The position numbers were made by a program, and so were the translations under genes. Below the pieces are notes generated by a model, which did no database searches, had not been told where the DNA came from, and was given only the letters and a program-made list of their open reading frames with translations. From Streptomyces griseoflavus (GTDB lineage Bacteria > Actinomycetota > Actinomycetes > Streptomycetales > Streptomycetaceae), in contig NZ_BMUC01000010.1 in assembly GCF_014649995.1 (NCBI RefSeq), positions 47,495 to 111,494 on the forward strand: DNA of 64,000 nt, given 5' to 3'. Numbering within the stretch: the first letter of the stretch is position 1; each line of letters begins with the position of its first letter. Positions 1 to 9,038 of the stretch are shown here, piece after piece.

Positions 1-106
1 CGCGCCCGTCGGGTCCGCGGGCCGCGAGCCGGTCGGTCATGCGCTCCACCGCCGCGATGTCCGGCCGCCCGCCGTCGAACCGTATCTCCCCGCTGAGGCC
101 GCACAT
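1..106 (-). CDS. Class II glutamine amidotransferase, asparagine synthase type (5' end only)
   Basis: Only the first 35 codons are in the window; the gene runs off the left edge. The peptide starts MCGLSGEIRFDGG and continues to RLAARGPDG. This is the N-terminal Ntn-hydrolase glutaminase of AsnB-type enzymes: Cys2 is the nucleophile that releases ammonia from glutamine, and RGPDG is the conserved loop. The wording of the N-terminus is closest to the N-acetylglutaminylglutamine amidotransferases that make the osmoprotectant NAGGN, but with the synthetase domain missing an ordinary asparagine synthetase cannot be excluded. It shares direction with the YbdK-like ligase behind it, 184 bp away. 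Confidence 0.8.
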   Translation of the reverse strand, partial: MCGLSGEIRFDGGRPDIAAVERMTDRLAARGPDGR

Positions 107-290
107 CAGTGGCTCCTCCTGTCCCTCGGGGCCGGATCAAGGCCCTTGTCGTGCTCCTGGTCCTGGTCCTGGTTCTGTTCCCGGGGCGGGGAAGCGTGCG
201 TGCTGCTGCACATGGCGCTGTGACACTCTCCTTCGTCGGGGATGGTTGCGGTCGCGCATGGGGGACCCGGGGTCGGGTGGCCCGTCCGGA

Positions 291-1487
291 TCAGCCGGTG
301 GCGCCCGGGACGGGGGCCGGGTGGACGGGGGCCGGGCTCCGGCCCGTGCCGCGCCGTCCGGCCGGGCGGGGACGGCGGTGGCCGACGGTGCCGGACGTGA
401 GGGGGTCGCCGCGGGTCTCGGCGACCAGCAGGTCGACGCCGGCGAGCAGGTCCTCACGCTCCACCGTCCGGCGCAGCCGCTGCGCCGCGCTGCCGGTCGC
501 GAGGGCCTCCTCGAGGAGGGCGCTCACGGTGGCGTGGTCGCCGGACCGCTCCAGCGCGGGGCGCAGCCGGCGCAGCATGCCGCGCAGCACCGCGGGGGCG
601 GGAGCCGCGCGCCGGGTGGCCGGATCGACCAGGGGGCCTTCGAGGCCCGACCGCGCGGCGCGCCAGGTGGCGGCGCGCAGCCACTCGTGGTGGCCGTCGC
701 ATCCGGTGTGCTCCCCGCGCTCCAGGCGGTGCAGGGCGTCGATGACCAGGGCGCGGAAGAGTCCGGCGACCAGCGCGACGGTCTCGGTGCGCGGGCAGGC
801 GTCGCAGACGCGCAGCTCCAGCGTGGGCTGGTGGGCCGACGGCCGTACGTCCTGGTAGAGCATTCCGGTGTCGCTGATGACGCCCGCGCCGATCAGTTCC
901 TCCATGGCGGCGTCGTACTCGGCGGCGTCCCGGTAGCAGCCGGCGGGTCCGGCGGTCGGCCACCGCTGCCACAGCATGGTGCGCCAGCTGGCGTAGCCGG
1001 TGTCGGACCCGAGCCAGAACGGTGAGCTGGCCGACAGGGCGAGCAGCGGCGGCAGCCAGGGCGAGACCAGGCACATGGCTCGCACCGCGGTGTCCCGGTC
1101 GGGTATGTCGACGTGTATCTGGGCGCTGCAGATCAGCTGTTCGTCGGCGAGCCGGCGGTAGTCGTCGGCCATGCGCCGGAACCGGGAGTCCGCGGTGACG
1201 TCGTGGGAGGTGACGTGGGCCAGCGGGACGGTGCCGGCGGCCACGACGGCCAGGCCGGAGGAGGAGGCGGCCGCGTCCAGCCGGCGCCGGGTGGCGGACA
1301 GGTCGGTGAAGAGGCCGTCCAGTGTGGCGTGGACGCGACTGTTGCTCTCCACGGCCGTCTGCTGCAGCTCACGGCTGAATCCCGGTCCTTCGAGCCGTCC
1401 GAGCAGTGTGTCGGCCCGCGGCACGAGCCGGCCGCTCTCCACGTCCACGACGTGGAACTCTTCCTCTGCTCCGATGTGCACGGTCAC
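291..1487 (-). CDS. YbdK-type carboxylate-amine ligase (glutamate-cysteine ligase 2 family)
   Basis: 398 residues from a GTG start preceded by AAGGGG about 6 nt upstream; homology begins immediately (TVHIGAEEEFHVVD). The GAEEEF motif near the N-terminus, the SAQIHVDIPDRD segment and the late ELRVCDACP segment are characteristic of the YbdK/GCS2 family, ATP-dependent ligases with weak gamma-glutamylcysteine synthetase activity in vitro and mostly unknown natural substrates. Length is slightly above the usual 370-380 because of a Pro/Arg-rich tail of about 35 residues. Having an amidotransferase next in the same direction fits a role in amide or small-peptide metabolism, but this is inference. 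It is not the actinobacterial mycothiol route. Confidence 0.85.
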   Translation of the reverse strand: MTVHIGAEEEFHVVDVESGRLVPRADTLLGRLEGPGFSRELQQTAVESNSRVHATLDGLFTDLSATRRRLDAAASSSGLAVVAAGTVPLAHVTSHDVTADSRFRRMADDYRRLADEQLICSAQIHVDIPDRDTAVRAMCLVSPWLPPLLALSASSPFWLGSDTGYASWRTMLWQRWPTAGPAGCYRDAAEYDAAMEELIGAGVISDTGMLYQDVRPSAHQPTLELRVCDACPRTETVALVAGLFRALVIDALHRLERGEHTGCDGHHEWLRAATWRAARSGLEGPLVDPATRRAAPAPAVLRGMLRRLRPALERSGDHATVSALLEEALATGSAAQRLRRTVEREDLLAGVDLLVAETRGDPLTSGTVGHRRPRPAGRRGTGRSPAPVHPAPVPGATG

Positions 1488-1674
1488 TGCTGGTCCCCTT
1501 GCCCGTAGTCCGAGCCGTCCCCGTCCGGGACCCGAGGTCACCGGCGGTGGATGCGGCAGGTTCCGGGTGCCCCGATAGCGGTGGGCGCAATCGGACGACG
1601 GCCTTCCCCCGCTCGGATGAGCGGGCCGAGGGCCGCGCGCGGCGGTCGGGACGCGAGGGCCGTCCGGGGCCTGC

Positions 1675-1995
1675 CTACGGGCGCTCGCGCATGTCGAACA
1701 CCTGGTCAAGTCCGGTGAGGCTCAGCAGACGCCGGAGGTTGGCGGGGACGGCCACCAGGACGACCTCGGCCCCGGCCGAGACGGCGTGGTTGCGTACGGC
1801 GATCAGTGCGGTGATACCGCTGGAGTCGCAGAACTCCAGCCTGCCGAGGTCCACGGTCAGGCGCCGTCCGGTGGACAGGACCACGGCGTGCGCGGCCTGG
1901 CGCAGCCGCGGCGCGCTGGTGTAGTCGAGGTCGCCGGCGACCTCCAGGTCGAGGCCGGCGGACGTCGGTGACTCTCTGATCGTCAGGGGTTTCAT
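1675..1995 (-). CDS. STAS-domain anti-anti-sigma factor (RsbV-like)
   Basis: 106 residues forming one STAS domain: an N-terminal strand pair, GDLDYTSAPRLR, then the phosphorylation loop EFCDSSGI with the candidate phospho-serine at residue 58 after Asp57, then a helix and strand ending in DMRERP. In the family, dephosphorylation of this serine lets the protein bind an anti-sigma kinase and free the sigma factor. Its ATG overlaps the stop of the upstream PAS-phosphatase (ATGA at 1992-1995), so the two are probably translated together and the phosphatase is the likely enzyme acting on this protein. No RsbW-type kinase or sigma factor lies beside it. Confidence 0.9.
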   Translation of the reverse strand: MKPLTIRESPTSAGLDLEVAGDLDYTSAPRLRQAAHAVVLSTGRRLTVDLGRLEFCDSSGITALIAVRNHAVSAGAEVVLVAVPANLRRLLSLTGLDQVFDMRERP

Positions 1996-3269
1996 CTCGC
2001 GCTTCTGGATCCGGTGTCGGTGCGGGCGGGCAGGCCGATGGCGAGCAGGGCGGTGTCGTCGTCCAGTCCGTCGCCGAAACCACGGAGCAGGTCCTTCAGG
2101 GCGTCGACCAGGTCGTGCGGAGCCGTGGGAGCCAGCCCGGCGGCGAAGGACTCCAGGGCCTCGTCACCGTACATCTCGTGGTGGGGGCCGACACGGGCCT
2201 CGGTGAGGCCGTCCGTGTAGAGCAGCAGCGTGTCACCCGGTTGCAGGGTGGTGTGCGCGGGGGCGAACCGCGCCGAGGGAAAGGCCCCGACGAGCATGCC
2301 TCCCGCGGTGGCGAGGGTGTCCACCCGGCCGTCCGCGCGCAGCACCAGCGCGGGCGGGTGGCCGCCGGAGGCCAGGCGGACCTCCAGCGTGTCCCCCACG
2401 CGGTCCATGACACCGACCACGGCGGTGCAGTAGCGGGGGTCGTCGCCGGTGTACCGGTCGAGCAGCGCCGTGTTCAGCACGGCGAGATCGGCGACGGGGT
2501 CGACGTCGTGGAGCAGGGCGGTGCGCAGGGTGTAGCGGGTGAGGGAGGTCAGTGCGGCGGCCTGCGGTCCCTTGCCGCAGACGTCGCCGAGGAAGAAGGC
2601 GGTCCGTGTGTCGTCGAGCGCGAAGAGGTCGTAGAAGTCGCCGCCCAGCTGCATGGTGGAGGCCGTGTGGTAGTGGCAGGCGGCCCGCACGCCGGGTATG
2701 TCGGGCAGGGTCTCGGGCAGCAGGCTGCGCTGCAGCACCTGCAGCGTCTCGCGCAGCCGCTCGCGGTCGGCCTCCGCCTGCCGGTGGGCCTCTTCGGCCG
2801 CGCGGCGGGCCCGCAGCAGTTCCTGCTCGTAGGCGCGCCGGTCCGTGGCGTCGAAGACGGTGGTCCGGATCAGCAGCGGCTCGCCGTCGTGGCTCTTCTT
2901 GAGGGTCGAGGTGAGCAGGACCGGCAGCCGGGAGCCCGTCGCGGTCTTCAGCTCCAGTGCGATGCCGCCCAGGTGTCCCTGGATGCGCAGCAGGGGGGCG
3001 AAGTGCGTCTCGTGGTAGAGCTTGCCGCCGACGGTGAGCAGGTCGCTGAAGCGCATCCGGCCCACCACGTCGGCGCGGGAGAGTCCGAGCCAGCCCAGCA
3101 GGGTGGCGTTGATCTTGGCGATGGTGCCGTCCAGCAGGGTGGACAGGTAGCCGCAGGGAGCCGATTCGTAGAGCTCTTCCGCCGAGTCCTCCAGCAGCGC
3201 GCTGAAGGCGGCGTGCGTGCCGGGCACGCCGGCGCCCGGCTCGTCCGGCCCGCTCCCGGCCCGGTTCAT
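1992..3269 (-). CDS. rsbP: PAS-PP2C serine phosphatase (RsbP-like)
   Basis: 425 residues. A PAS domain covers roughly residues 20-150 (YESAPCGYLSTLLDGTIAKIN, then a FDATDRRAYEQEL exit). A charged coiled coil follows (about 150-190), then a SpoIIE/PP2C phosphatase from about 195, with metal-binding motifs GGDFYDLF, FFLGDVCGKGPQAA, ASGGHPP, LLLYTDGLTEAR and DDDTALLAI. This is the architecture of Bacillus RsbP, which dephosphorylates RsbV on energy stress. Its ATG overlaps the stop of an RsbQ-like hydrolase (3266-3269) and its stop overlaps the STAS start. RsbP needs RsbQ as partner, so the neighbourhood supports the assignment. The phosphatase appears intact. Confidence 0.92.
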   Translation of the reverse strand: MNRAGSGPDEPGAGVPGTHAAFSALLEDSAEELYESAPCGYLSTLLDGTIAKINATLLGWLGLSRADVVGRMRFSDLLTVGGKLYHETHFAPLLRIQGHLGGIALELKTATGSRLPVLLTSTLKKSHDGEPLLIRTTVFDATDRRAYEQELLRARRAAEEAHRQAEADRERLRETLQVLQRSLLPETLPDIPGVRAACHYHTASTMQLGGDFYDLFALDDTRTAFFLGDVCGKGPQAAALTSLTRYTLRTALLHDVDPVADLAVLNTALLDRYTGDDPRYCTAVVGVMDRVGDTLEVRLASGGHPPALVLRADGRVDTLATAGGMLVGAFPSARFAPAHTTLQPGDTLLLYTDGLTEARVGPHHEMYGDEALESFAAGLAPTAPHDLVDALKDLLRGFGDGLDDDTALLAIGLPARTDTGSRSAR

Positions 3270-4072
3270 CGTCCCAGGGCCGAGACGAAGGACCGGATCG
3301 CCGCGGCGGTGGCCTCCGGGGCGCTGAGCTGGGGGCAGTGGCCGGTGGCGGGCAGGGTGACCAGCTCGCTGCCGGGTATCGCGGCGTGGACGTAGCGGCC
3401 CACCTCCGGGGGTGCGATGACGTCCTGCTCGCAGTCCAGGACGAGCGTGGGGACGGTGACGTTCCCGAGGTCCTTGCGGCTGTCGGACAGGAAGGTGGTG
3501 CGCGCGAAGACCCGGGCGATGTCCGGGTCGGTGGCGCAGAAGCTGTTGGTGAGCTCCTCGCCCAGCCGGGGCCGGTCCGGGTTCCCCATGATCACCGGAG
3601 CCATCGCCGCCGACCAGCCGAGGTAGTTGGACTCCAGCGATTCGAGGAGTTCGTCGATGTCCTCCGCGGTGAAGCCGCCGCGGTAGCCCTCCTCGTCGAT
3701 GTAGCACGGTGAGGGGCACACCATGACCAGGGCGCCGATCCGGTCCGGGGCCATGGCACGGGCCAGCACGCCGGTCATCGCGCTCACGGAGTGCCCGACC
3801 ACGACGGCGTCCCGCAGATCGAGTTCCTCGCAGACCTCCACCACGTCACGGGCGTAGCCGTCCAGGGACGAGTAGCGCTCCTCCCGCCAGGCCGACAGGT
3901 CGGAGCCGCCGGCGCCCACGTAGTCGAAGAGGACGACGCGGTTCTCCTCGGCCAGGGCCGGCTCCACGAGGCGCCACATGTTCTGGTCGCAGCCGAATCC
4001 GTGCACCAGCACCACGGTGCGGCCGGAGGCGTTCCCGGTCACACGGATGTTGTTCCTGCGGTGGATGCTCAT
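3266..4072 (-). CDS. rsbQ: Alpha/beta hydrolase, RsbQ-like partner of the PAS phosphatase
   Basis: 268 residues of the alpha/beta-hydrolase fold. The triad is visible as Ser95 (VGHSVSA), Asp217 (DCEQDVIAP) and His245 (ATGHCPQ). Many stretches match Bacillus subtilis RsbQ as I remember it: GFGCDQ, VVLFDYVGAGGSDL, DGYARDV, PSPCY, NYLGW and FCATDPDIAR. RsbQ is required for RsbP to sense energy stress and is thought to process a small ligand for the PAS domain. It is the first gene of the coupled RsbQ-RsbP-STAS operon. The ATG at 4072 matches the RsbQ N-terminus; a GTG at 4093 adds seven residues and has a better ribosome site (GAGGGG), so the true start may be there. Confidence 0.88.
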   Translation of the reverse strand: MSIHRRNNIRVTGNASGRTVVLVHGFGCDQNMWRLVEPALAEENRVVLFDYVGAGGSDLSAWREERYSSLDGYARDVVEVCEELDLRDAVVVGHSVSAMTGVLARAMAPDRIGALVMVCPSPCYIDEEGYRGGFTAEDIDELLESLESNYLGWSAAMAPVIMGNPDRPRLGEELTNSFCATDPDIARVFARTTFLSDSRKDLGNVTVPTLVLDCEQDVIAPPEVGRYVHAAIPGSELVTLPATGHCPQLSAPEATAAAIRSFVSALGR

Positions 4073-4199
4073 CCGACCATGCTCGCACGACACGCCGGTG
4101 ATCCCCTCGTGGGTGTCCCGGCCGGAAGCCCCGGCCCGCTCCCGGACCCGGCGGTGAAGGTGCCCGGTCCGGGACGGCCCGCCGGAAGGTGACGGTGCG

Positions 4200-4227
4200 T
4201 TGATTACAGTGGGCCCGCCAGTATCCG
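4200..4227 (+). promoter_or_regulatory. Candidate housekeeping promoter of htpG
   Basis: TTGATT at 4200-4205 and TATCCG at 4222-4227 are separated by 16 bp and lie about 34 bp before the htpG start codon. The -35 box matches 5 of 6 positions of the vegetative consensus through TTGA. I see no CIRCE or HspR-type inverted repeat between 4094 and 4260. Confidence 0.4.
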
Positions 4228-4260
4228 GCGATTCATGGACCAGTGAGGTAATCGCGAACC

Positions 4261-6159
4261 ATGCCGACCGAAACGTTTGAGTTCCAGGTAGAGGCCCGTC
4301 AGCTGCTCCAGCTGATGATCCACTCGGTCTACTCGAACAAGGACGTCTTCCTGCGGGAACTCGTCTCCAACGCCTCCGACGCGCTCGACAAGCTGCGTCT
4401 GGCCGCGCTGCGGGACGACACGCTCGACGCCGACGTCTCCGACCTGCACATCGAGCTGGAGATCGACCGGGACGCCCGTACGCTCACCGTGCGGGACAAC
4501 GGCATCGGGATGTCGTACGACGAGGTCGGGCAGCTCATCGGCACCATCGCCAACTCGGGCACCGCCGAGTTCCTGCGGGAGCTGAAGGAGGCGCAGGACG
4601 CGGCCGGGGCGGAGGGCCTGATCGGCCAGTTCGGTGTCGGTTTCTACTCGGGCTTCATGGTCGCGGACGAGGTCACCCTGCTCACCCGCCGGGCCGGGGA
4701 GCCGCAGGGCACCCGCTGGTCGTCCCGCGGTGAGGGCACCTACACGCTGGAACGGGTCGACGACGCGCCGCAGGGCACCTCGGTCGTCCTGCACCTCAAG
4801 CCGGCCGACCCGGACAACCAGCTGCACGACTACACCTCGGTGTGGAAGGTCAAGGAGATCGTCAAGCGCTACTCGGACTTCATCACCTGGCCGGTGAGGC
4901 TGGTCGGGGAGAAGGACGGGGACGGCGGGGCGGCGGAGCCCGAGACGCTGAACTCGATGAAGGCGCTGTGGGCGCGCTCGCGGGAGGAGGTGTCGGAGGA
5001 GGAGTACCACGAGCTGTACAAGCACATCGGCCACGACTGGCGCGAACCGCTGGAGACCATCCAGCTGCAGGCCGAGGGCACCTTCGAGTACCAGGCCCTG
5101 CTGTTCGTCCCGGCGCACGCCCCGCACGACCTGTTCAGCCAGAACTTCCGGCACGGGCTGCAGCTGTACGTGAAGCGCGTCTTCATCATGGACGACTGCG
5201 AGGCGCTGCTGCCGCCGTACCTGCGCTTCGTCAAGGGTGTGGTCGACGCCCAGGACCTCTCGCTGAACGTGTCCCGCGAGATCCTCCAGCAGGACCGGCA
5301 CATCCGGATGATGCAGCGCCGGCTGACGAAGAAGGTCCTGGCGTCGGTCAAGAGCATGCTGACCGGTGACGCCGAGCGGTACGCCACGTTCTGGCGGGAG
5401 TTCGGCGCGGTGCTGAAGGAGGGGCTGGTCACCGACCCCGACAACCGTGACGCGCTGCTCGCGGTGGCGTCCTTCGCGACCACCCGCGGGGACGGGGAGA
5501 CGGTCACGCTGAAGCAGTACGTGGAGCGGATGCCGGACGGGCAGGACGACATCTACTACATCACCGGTGAGTCCCGCGAGAGCGTCGAGAGCTCCCCGCA
5601 CATGGAGGCGTTCCGGGAGCGCGGTGTCGAGGTGCTGCTGCTGACCGACCCGGTCGACGAGGTGTGGACCGACGCGGTGGGCGAGTTCGAGGGCAAGCGG
5701 CTGCGGTCGGTCGCCAAGGGCGAGATCGACCTCGCGGCCCGGGAGGACGACCGCGGTGAGGGCGAGCGGGAGAAGCAGGCCGAGGCGTACGCGGGCCTGC
5801 TCGGCTGGATGCGGGAGCGGCTGGCGGAGGACGTCAAGGAGGTGCGCCTCTCGACGCGGCTGACGGTGTCCCCGGCCTGTCTCGTCGCCGACGCGAACGA
5901 TCTGTCACCGGCGCTGGAGAGCATGTACCGGGCCATGGGCCAGGAGGTGCCGCACGCCCGGCGCATCCTCGAACTCAACCCGGACCACGCCCTGGTGAAG
6001 AGCCTGAACGAGGCGTACGGGGAGCGCGAGGACCACGCGGAGCTCACGGAGACCGCCGAACTGCTCCACTCGCTGGCCGTGCTCGCGGAGGGCGGCCGGC
6101 CGAAGGACCCGGCGCGCTTCGTGCAGCAGATGGCCAACCGGCTGGAGCGCACCCTGTGA
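4261..6159 (+). CDS. htpG: Molecular chaperone HtpG (Hsp90)
   Basis: 632 residues, the usual length. The N-terminal GHKL ATPase shows [14 protein letters not shown] (Asn binding Mg-ATP), DNGIGM and [13 protein letters not shown]. The middle domain includes the [18 protein letters not shown] segment with the ATP-contacting Arg, and the C-terminal dimerisation domain ends ALVKSL...RLERTL. Cytosolic homodimeric chaperone acting late on client proteins. GAGG precedes the ATG at about 10 nt. It stands alone, divergent from the RsbQPV-like operon, and ends at a strong terminator. Confidence 0.97.
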
Positions 6160-6167
6160 GGTGACCG

Positions 6168-6203
6168 CGGGCCCCGTCCGCGTCCGGACGCGGACGGGGC
6201 CCG
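6168..6203 (+). terminator. Rho-independent-type terminator after htpG
   Basis: A perfect 36-bp palindrome starts 9 bp after the htpG stop codon and is built from CGGGCCCCGTCCGCGTCC and its complement. There is no T-run, which is normal for Streptomyces. It also faces the convergent end of the Mrp operon. Confidence 0.8.
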
Positions 6204-6245
6204 GCGCGCCGCCGGGCCGCCCGCGCATGCCGGGCGCGGTGGCGG

Positions 6246-6638
6246 TCAGCGCTCCGCGTCGTCGTCCCGTCCGGCGCCGTCCTCCGCCTCCACGGGGGTG
6301 CCGTCCCGGGCCAGGCGGTCGGCCAGGTCGTCGCGCAGCAGCCGGTCGCGGTCGAGTCCGTGGGTGCGGTAGGCGGTGCGGGCGATGATCTGGCTGGTGA
6401 TCGGGACGGTGAACAGCTGGAAGAGGGCGACGAGCAGCAGCACCGGAGCGTGCCGCAGGGACATCTGCGCGGCCGCTCCCACGAGGATGAGCAGCACTCC
6501 CAGCGTCTGGGCCTTGGCGGCGGCGTGCAGCCTGCTCACGGTGTCGGGGAAGCGGTGCAGTCCCACCGCGCCCAGCAGGCAGAAGACGGCCCCGGCCGGG
6601 AGGAGCACCGCCGTGACCACGTCCCGTAGGACGGTCAT
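6246..6638 (-). CDS. mnhG: Mrp/Mnh cation antiporter subunit G
   Basis: 130 residues with three membrane segments: a first helix (AVLLPAGAVFCLLGAVGL), then HRFPDTVSRLHAAAKAQTLG, the signature of the MnhG/PhaG family, then two further helices ending in QIIARTAYRTHG. An acidic tail of about 30 residues follows. It belongs to the multi-subunit Na+(K+)/H+ antiporter in the plasma membrane. Its start overlaps the MnhF stop by 4 bp (ATGA), and it is the last gene of the operon. Confidence 0.93.
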   Translation of the reverse strand: MTVLRDVVTAVLLPAGAVFCLLGAVGLHRFPDTVSRLHAAAKAQTLGVLLILVGAAAQMSLRHAPVLLLVALFQLFTVPITSQIIARTAYRTHGLDRDRLLRDDLADRLARDGTPVEAEDGAGRDDDAER

Positions 6639-6901
6639 CGCATTCCCTTCCGCTTCTCGATCAGGTGGGCCGCGGTCACCGACCCGATGAAGGCGAGGAG
6701 GGCGACGACGACGAGCACGGGGGCGGACGTCGTGTCGTTCCGCGCGACCATGCCCACCGCGGTCCCGGCGAGGACCATGGTCACGAGGACGTCGAGCGCC
6801 ATGATGCGGTCGAGCGCGGCCGGGCCGCGGACCAGGCGCAGCAGGGTCAGCAGGCCCGCCACCGCCAGCACGGTCAGCGTGATCCCGTAGAGCACGGTCA
6901 T
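6635..6901 (-). CDS. mnhF: Mrp/Mnh cation antiporter subunit F
   Basis: 88 residues with three transmembrane helices. LLRLVRGPAALDRIMALDV is the conserved cytoplasmic stretch of MrpF/PhaF, followed by ARNDTTSAPVLVVVALLAFIGSV and the C-terminal EKRKG. Small integral subunit of the hetero-oligomeric antiporter. It overlaps mnhE upstream and mnhG downstream by 4 bp each. Confidence 0.93.
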   Translation of the reverse strand: MTVLYGITLTVLAVAGLLTLLRLVRGPAALDRIMALDVLVTMVLAGTAVGMVARNDTTSAPVLVVVALLAFIGSVTAAHLIEKRKGMR

Positions 6902-7509
6902 CGTTCTCCCTCCCGGAACTGCTGCTCCCGCCCGTCCCGTTCACCGGAACCGGGCTCCTGGGCGTCGGCACGGTGGCTGTGGCCGACCGCGCGCGCGACC
7001 CGGCGTTCCACGGCCCGTACCTCGTCGCGGCGGCGGGCGACGTCCTGTTCGTCGCGTGTCGGCAGGGCGTGCACGTACAGCACCCCGCGGCGCCGGTCGA
7101 TCTCCGTCACCACGGTGCCCGGGCTGATGGTGACGACCTCGGCCACCAGGGTGATCAGCAGGTCGGTGTCGACGCGCAGCGGGATCTCGATGATCGCGGT
7201 GGAGGTTCTCCTGCCGTGGCGCAGGGCCTGCCAGGCGACGGCCGCTCCGGCTCCGACGATCTCCGTGCACACGTGGGCCAGCAGTCGCGCGATCCGCAGC
7301 GGCCGGGGCACCGCTCCCGGCTGGAGGGGAGGAAGGGGGAAGGACAGGACCACGGCGACGGCCACGAGGAGGCCGCCGACGAGGACCACCGGCCCCGTGG
7401 ATCCGGTGGATCCCCACAGCAGGATCCACAGGAACCACAGCCAGACGACCAGCGGCAGATGGCGCAGCGCCCGGCGGGCGCGTCGCGGCGGGGTCGGCGG
7501 GCCGGTCAC
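6898..7509 (-). CDS. mnhE: Mrp/Mnh cation antiporter subunit E
   Basis: 203 residues from a GTG preceded by GAGGGG. Two closely spaced hydrophobic segments (VVWLWFLWILLW and the following VVLVGGLLVAVAVVLSF) are followed by the soluble MrpE domain with EVVTISPGTVVTEID, the family signature. The last 35 or so residues are charged and variable. It sits between subunits D and F in the standard order, with a GTGA overlap to mnhD. Confidence 0.92.
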   Translation of the reverse strand: MTGPPTPPRRARRALRHLPLVVWLWFLWILLWGSTGSTGPVVLVGGLLVAVAVVLSFPLPPLQPGAVPRPLRIARLLAHVCTEIVGAGAAVAWQALRHGRRTSTAIIEIPLRVDTDLLITLVAEVVTISPGTVVTEIDRRRGVLYVHALPTRDEQDVARRRDEVRAVERRVARAVGHSHRADAQEPGSGERDGREQQFREGER

Positions 7510-9038
7510 CGGTTCCCCTCCCCCAGGACGGCGGAGCGGTACGCCTGCGGGTGCAGCAGGTCCTCGGCCGCTCGGGTGCCGAGGTCGGCGAGCGGGCCCG
7601 CCCACACGGCGATCGCGAGTCCGGTCACCGTCATGCCGGCCGCCGCGGCGAGCATGAGCCGCCCCGTCCCGCTCGTGCGCGCCGTGGGGGTGTCCGGCTC
7701 GGGCGGTGGCTCCTCGCCGTGGGCGGGCGCCCGTGCGGTGAGGGCCGCTGTCCACACCCGGGTCATCGCGTACAGCGTCAGGAGGCTGGTGAGGAGGGCC
7801 GACGCGGCGAGGGCGTACGCCGCCGGGCCGCCCTGCGCGGCCCCGGCCTGGAGGAGGGCCAGTTTGGCGATGAAGCCGGAGAACGGCGGGATCCCCGACA
7901 GGCTCATCGCCGGGACCGCGAACAGCGCGACGACCAGGACACCCGGGTACGGCCGTCGCGTCATGCGGTGCAGGGCCGCGGTCCCGGCACGGCCCACGAC
8001 GAGGCCGGCGGCGAGGAAGAGGGCCGCCTGGACGACGATGTGGTGGACGACGTACAGGATGGAACCGGTCAGGCCCCGGGTGTCGAAGAGGGCCAGCCCG
8101 AACAGCATGTAGCCGATGTGGCTGACGAGGGTGAAGGACAGCAGCCGGTTGAGGTCGTCCTGGGCGATGGCGCCGAGGATTCCCACGATCATGGTGATGA
8201 TCGCCGCGCAGGCCAGCAGGGTCCACACGTCGGTGCGGGGGAAGAGCAGTGTCTGGGTGCGCAGGAGCGCGTACACGCCGACCTTGGTCAGCAGTGCGGC
8301 GAACACGGCGGTGATCGGCGAGGGCGCGGTGGGGTAGCTGTCGGGCAGCCAGAAGTGCATCGGGATGATGGCCGTCTTGATCCCGAGGACCGACAGCAGC
8401 AGCAGGGCGAACGCGCCGTTCAGCCCGTCGGGGAGTTCGGCGAGCCGCGGGCCGAGCTGGGCCAGCGTGACGGTGCCGGTGGCCGCGTACACCAGGGCGA
8501 TCAGGGAGAGGAACAGCAGGGAGGACGTCAGGCTGACGATCGTGTACGTCATGCCCGCGCTGGTGCGGCTCTCGTCGGCGTCCAGGGTGATGAGGACGTA
8601 GGACGCGGCGAGCATCACCTCGAAGGCGACGAAGAGGTTGAACAGGTCGCCGGAGAGGAACGCCAGGCTGACGCCCGTGACGAGCAGCAGGTAGGCGAGG
8701 TGGAAGACCACCGCCGCGCGGGGCCGCTCCTCGGCCGTGCCCTGTCCGATGGCGAAGACGAGCACGGCCAGGGCGACCAGCGTCGACACGGTGAGCAGCA
8801 GGGCCGACAGCCGGTCCGCCACGAGGGTGACGCCGAGGGGCGCGGGCCAGCCGCCGACGTGCAGCACCTGTGGTCCGCGGCTGTCGGCCAGGACCAGGAG
8901 CGCGGCCTCGCAGACCAGGACGACGGTCAGGACACCCGTGCTGAGGGCCCGCACCACGGCGTGGGGCAGGGGGAACAGGACCAGGCCGGCGCCCAGGACC
9001 GGCAGCAGGACGGGAAGGGCCGGCAGTGCCCCCGTCAT
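7506..9038 (-). CDS. mnhD: Mrp/Mnh cation antiporter subunit D (complex I NuoN/NuoM-like)
   Basis: 510 residues and about 14 transmembrane helices of the proton-translocating Proton_antipo_M family. Conserved charged residues expected in the channel are visible: Glu in FVAFEVMLAASYVL, Lys in GIKTAIIPMHFWLPD, and Lys in LLTKVGVYALLR, with a His-rich VVHHIVVQAA helix. The region from about residue 430 is hydrophilic and then returns to a final helix. It overlaps mnhC and mnhE by 4 bp. Confidence 0.95.
   Translation of the reverse strand: MTGALPALPVLLPVLGAGLVLFPLPHAVVRALSTGVLTVVLVCEAALLVLADSRGPQVLHVGGWPAPLGVTLVADRLSALLLTVSTLVALAVLVFAIGQGTAEERPRAAVVFHLAYLLLVTGVSLAFLSGDLFNLFVAFEVMLAASYVLITLDADESRTSAGMTYTIVSLTSSLLFLSLIALVYAATGTVTLAQLGPRLAELPDGLNGAFALLLLSVLGIKTAIIPMHFWLPDSYPTAPSPITAVFAALLTKVGVYALLRTQTLLFPRTDVWTLLACAAIITMIVGILGAIAQDDLNRLLSFTLVSHIGYMLFGLALFDTRGLTGSILYVVHHIVVQAALFLAAGLVVGRAGTAALHRMTRRPYPGVLVVALFAVPAMSLSGIPPFSGFIAKLALLQAGAAQGGPAAYALAASALLTSLLTLYAMTRVWTAALTARAPAHGEEPPPEPDTPTARTSGTGRLMLAAAAGMTVTGLAIAVWAGPLADLGTRAAEDLLHPQAYRSAVLGEGNR

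Noticed and set aside
39-1025. Long plus-strand open frame opposite the YbdK-like gene
   Set aside because: It is antisense to a clear family member, low-complexity (Gly/Ala/Arg), and reflects the high GC content.
2115-3395. Long plus-strand frame opposite the PAS phosphatase
   Set aside because: Shadow of a conserved gene; no ribosome site and no domain.
4094-4260. CIRCE or HspR operator before htpG
   Set aside because: No CTTGAGT-type or CIRCE-type inverted repeat could be found.
4204-5601. Minus-strand frame of 465 codons over htpG
   Set aside because: Antisense to Hsp90; composition (Val/Leu/Arg/Asp) typical of shadow frames.
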